Assembly (NCBI GenBank): GCA_900759225.1
Contig: CAAEUM010000076.1
Span: forward strand, 1 to 15,499
Direction: 5' to 3'
DNA length: 15,499 nt
Source of the DNA: Lachnospiraceae bacterium
GTDB lineage: Bacteria > Bacillota > Clostridia > Lachnospirales > Lachnospiraceae
Within the stretch, counting starts at the first letter, position 1. Every line of letters starts with the position of its first letter. Below the pieces are notes generated by a model, which was given only the letters and a program-made list of their open reading frames with translations, had not been told where the DNA came from and searched no databases. Of the stretch, positions 14,025 through 15,499 are shown in pieces. A program made the translations under genes and the position numbers.

Positions 14025-14594
14025 ATGATTGAAAAAGCAGCTGCATTTGCCGCAAAGGCACATGAAGGGGTATTCAGAAAGGGAACCAGGATTCCATATA
14101 TCACCCATCCTATAGAGGCGGCGGTGATCGTGTCGGGCTTTACAGAGGATGAAGAAATGATCGCAGCGGCGCTTCTGCATGATGTAGTGGAGGATGCAGG
14201 GGTTACCAGGGAACAGCTGGAGGCAGATTTTGGATTCCGGGTGGCACATCTGGTGGCGGATGAAAGCGAGGATAAGACGAAGAGCTGGTTTGAGAGGAAG
14301 CAGAACACGGTAAGGAAAATTTCAGGAGCTTCCAGAGATATAAAAATACTTATGCTGGGAGATAAGCTGAGCAATATACGGAGTACAGCCCGGGATTATC
14401 TGGTAATGGGGGATGCAGTCTGGCAGCGCTTTAATGAAAAGGACAAGAGAAAGCATGCATGGTATTACTGGAGCATGGCAGATGGCCTGGAGGAATTAAA
14501 GGAGCATATCTATTATCAGGAATATGTAATGCTGTGCCAGCGGGTATTTGGAGACAGGGGGCAGGCTTATATCCCGGAAAATGAACCGTTTTAA
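14025..14594 (+). CDS. HD-domain protein, MESH1-like small alarmone hydrolase
   Basis: This 189-residue protein matches the (p)ppGpp-hydrolase HD domain of the RelA/SpoT family standing alone, as in MESH1-type small alarmone hydrolases. Visible marks are RKGTRIPYITHP with metal ligand H28, LLHDVVEDAG with H52/D53 and catalytic E56/D57, an EDKTKSWFERKQ stretch matching the family's DDKT-ERK region, and LGDKLSNIRST with D113. There is no synthetase, TGS or ACT domain, so only hydrolysis is expected. The likely reaction removes pyrophosphate from ppGpp; animal MESH1 also acts on NADPH, so another nucleotide is possible. It is the first gene after a strong promoter. The deacetylase gene starts 28 bases after its stop with no terminator between, so they are probably co-transcribed. 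Confidence 0.87.
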   Translation: MIEKAAAFAAKAHEGVFRKGTRIPYITHPIEAAVIVSGFTEDEEMIAAALLHDVVEDAGVTREQLEADFGFRVAHLVADESEDKTKSWFERKQNTVRKISGASRDIKILMLGDKLSNIRSTARDYLVMGDAVWQRFNEKDKRKHAWYYWSMADGLEELKEHIYYQEYVMLCQRVFGDRGQAYIPENEPF

Positions 14595-14622
14595 ATGGAA
14601 AAACAGAGGAGGTAATTTTTAA

Positions 14623-15499
14623 ATGAAAGGTTACAGGAAAATAAAACGCATGATGGCATCCGTGCTTATAGCCGGGCTTTTATGCGGATTTCAGGCATCG
14701 GCGGCTTTTGGAGCTGCCGGCCTTACAGGAAGTGAACAGACAGGCCCGGGGGTGCAGAACCAGGAAGCCCAGGGCGGTTCCCAGGAAACCCTTCCAGAAG
14801 CTTCTGGTGAAGGACTTCAGGTAAGCTACAGTGCCTATGCATCGGGGCAGGGCTGGAGCACAGCATCCGATAATCAGCCCTTATCAGGAGCGGCAGGAAC
14901 CTGGCTTACGGCAATGAAGGCAAATTTAGTCCAGATACCTGAGGGGCTTTCCATCGGGATCCGCTATCAGGTTAATCTAAGCGGAAGCGGCTGGCTGGAC
15001 TGGGCGGCTGACGGGGCAGAGCTGGGAGGTGCAGCCGGGGAAATGCCCTTGGAGGCAGTCAGAATGGAGCTGACAGGCCAGGGTGCATCCGCCTATGATC
15101 TGTATTATAAGGTATATCAGAACGGCACATGGACGGACTGGGCCTTAAACGGGGCTGCGGCAGGGACAGAGGGCGCGGGCCTCAGGGTAGACGGCATTCG
15201 TGTATCCGTTACAGCAAAGGGTGAGGGAGCACCGGAAGATGTACAGGGCGGCTTTCACATTGACCCTTCAAAGCCAATGATTGCCCTTACCTTTGATGAT
15301 GGCCCCAGGGCAGCTGTTACGAATCGGATCCTGGACAGCTTAAAGGCAAACAGCGGCAGGGCCACTTTCTTTATGGTGGGAAGCAGCGTAAATTCTAACC
15401 GGGATGTGATCGCCCGCATGGTGGAGCAGGGCTGCCAGGTGGCAAACCATACCCATGACCATAAATATCTTACGAAGCTGAATGCAGAGGGGATTGCAG
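14623..15499 (+). CDS. Secreted polysaccharide deacetylase with ChW repeats, 3' end outside window
   Basis: Open from the ATG at 14623 to the window edge (292 residues seen), with AGAGGAGG upstream of the start. A basic start and hydrophobic stretch (about 10-28) form a signal peptide, with likely cleavage after ASA or nearby and no lipobox. A Gly/Gln/Glu-rich linker follows. Residues about 68-198 show clostridial hydrophobic-W (ChW) repeats, marked by GW at 77-78, GSGWLDWAADG (121-131) and GTWTDWALNG (168-177). The NodB-type catalytic domain begins near 215: LTFDDGP (222-228) has the catalytic Asp and metal Asp, and NHTHDHKYL has metal ligands H276 and H280. CE4 enzymes of this type remove N- or O-acetyl groups from peptidoglycan or other glycans. 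The remaining motifs lie beyond the window. The ChW part probably holds it at the cell surface or on a substrate. Confidence 0.92.
   Translation, partial: MKGYRKIKRMMASVLIAGLLCGFQASAAFGAAGLTGSEQTGPGVQNQEAQGGSQETLPEASGEGLQVSYSAYASGQGWSTASDNQPLSGAAGTWLTAMKANLVQIPEGLSIGIRYQVNLSGSGWLDWAADGAELGGAAGEMPLEAVRMELTGQGASAYDLYYKVYQNGTWTDWALNGAAAGTEGAGLRVDGIRVSVTAKGEGAPEDVQGGFHIDPSKPMIALTFDDGPRAAVTNRILDSLKANSGRATFFMVGSSVNSNRDVIARMVEQGCQVANHTHDHKYLTKLNAEGIA

Overview
The window looks like a chromosomal segment of a Gram-positive anaerobe of the Clostridia, most likely Lachnospiraceae. This is inferred from the strong AGGAGG-type ribosome binding sites, moderate GC content, YesM/YesN-type signalling genes, a clostridial ChW-repeat protein, and lipoproteins whose Lys/Glu/Ala linkers follow the lipobox. 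No rRNA, tRNA, CRISPR array, insertion sequence or phage gene is visible. Nearly all the sequence is coding, and no gene-free stretch exceeds 300 bases.

Layout. (1) Bases 2-316 hold the end of an Rpn/PD-(D/E)XK-type gene, followed by a clear terminator. (2) Bases 486-5233 hold a tight three-gene run: a fumarylacetoacetate-hydrolase-family enzyme, glycogen branching enzyme (glgB) and a YesM/LytS-type membrane histidine kinase. (3) Bases 5395-11667 hold a nutrient-uptake locus with its own promoter: a TRAP substrate-binding lipoprotein, a hairpin terminator/attenuator, the two TRAP permease genes (dctQ, dctM), a second and different TRAP binding lipoprotein, a small alpha/beta-hydrolase esterase, and a PL22-like oligogalacturonate-lyase propeller. 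(4) Bases 11742-12557 hold an AraC-type response regulator with its own extended -10 promoter. (5) A terminator that works on both strands separates it from a convergent minus-strand gene (12643-13770) for a membrane-anchored protein with a 36-bp tandem repeat coding a Ser/Lys/Glu stalk. (6) Divergent from that gene run a MESH1-like HD-domain alarmone hydrolase and a secreted ChW/polysaccharide deacetylase, the latter cut by the window edge.

How it may work together (inference). The kinase and response regulator, with no other partner in view, bracket the TRAP locus and probably form one two-component system sensing its substrate. The regulator could act at the dctP promoter, where an imperfect dyad lies against the -35 element. 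The PL22-like lyase keeps the Q-x-x-H-x-H metal-ligand pattern, and both it and the esterase lack signal peptides. This suggests import of an acidic, possibly acetylated, pectin-derived sugar (a uronate or short oligouronide), which is then de-esterified and cleaved in the cytoplasm. A TRAP transporter paired with an oligouronide lyase and carrying two binding proteins is the most unusual feature here. The two cell-envelope genes and the HD hydrolase at the right end look like a separate module.
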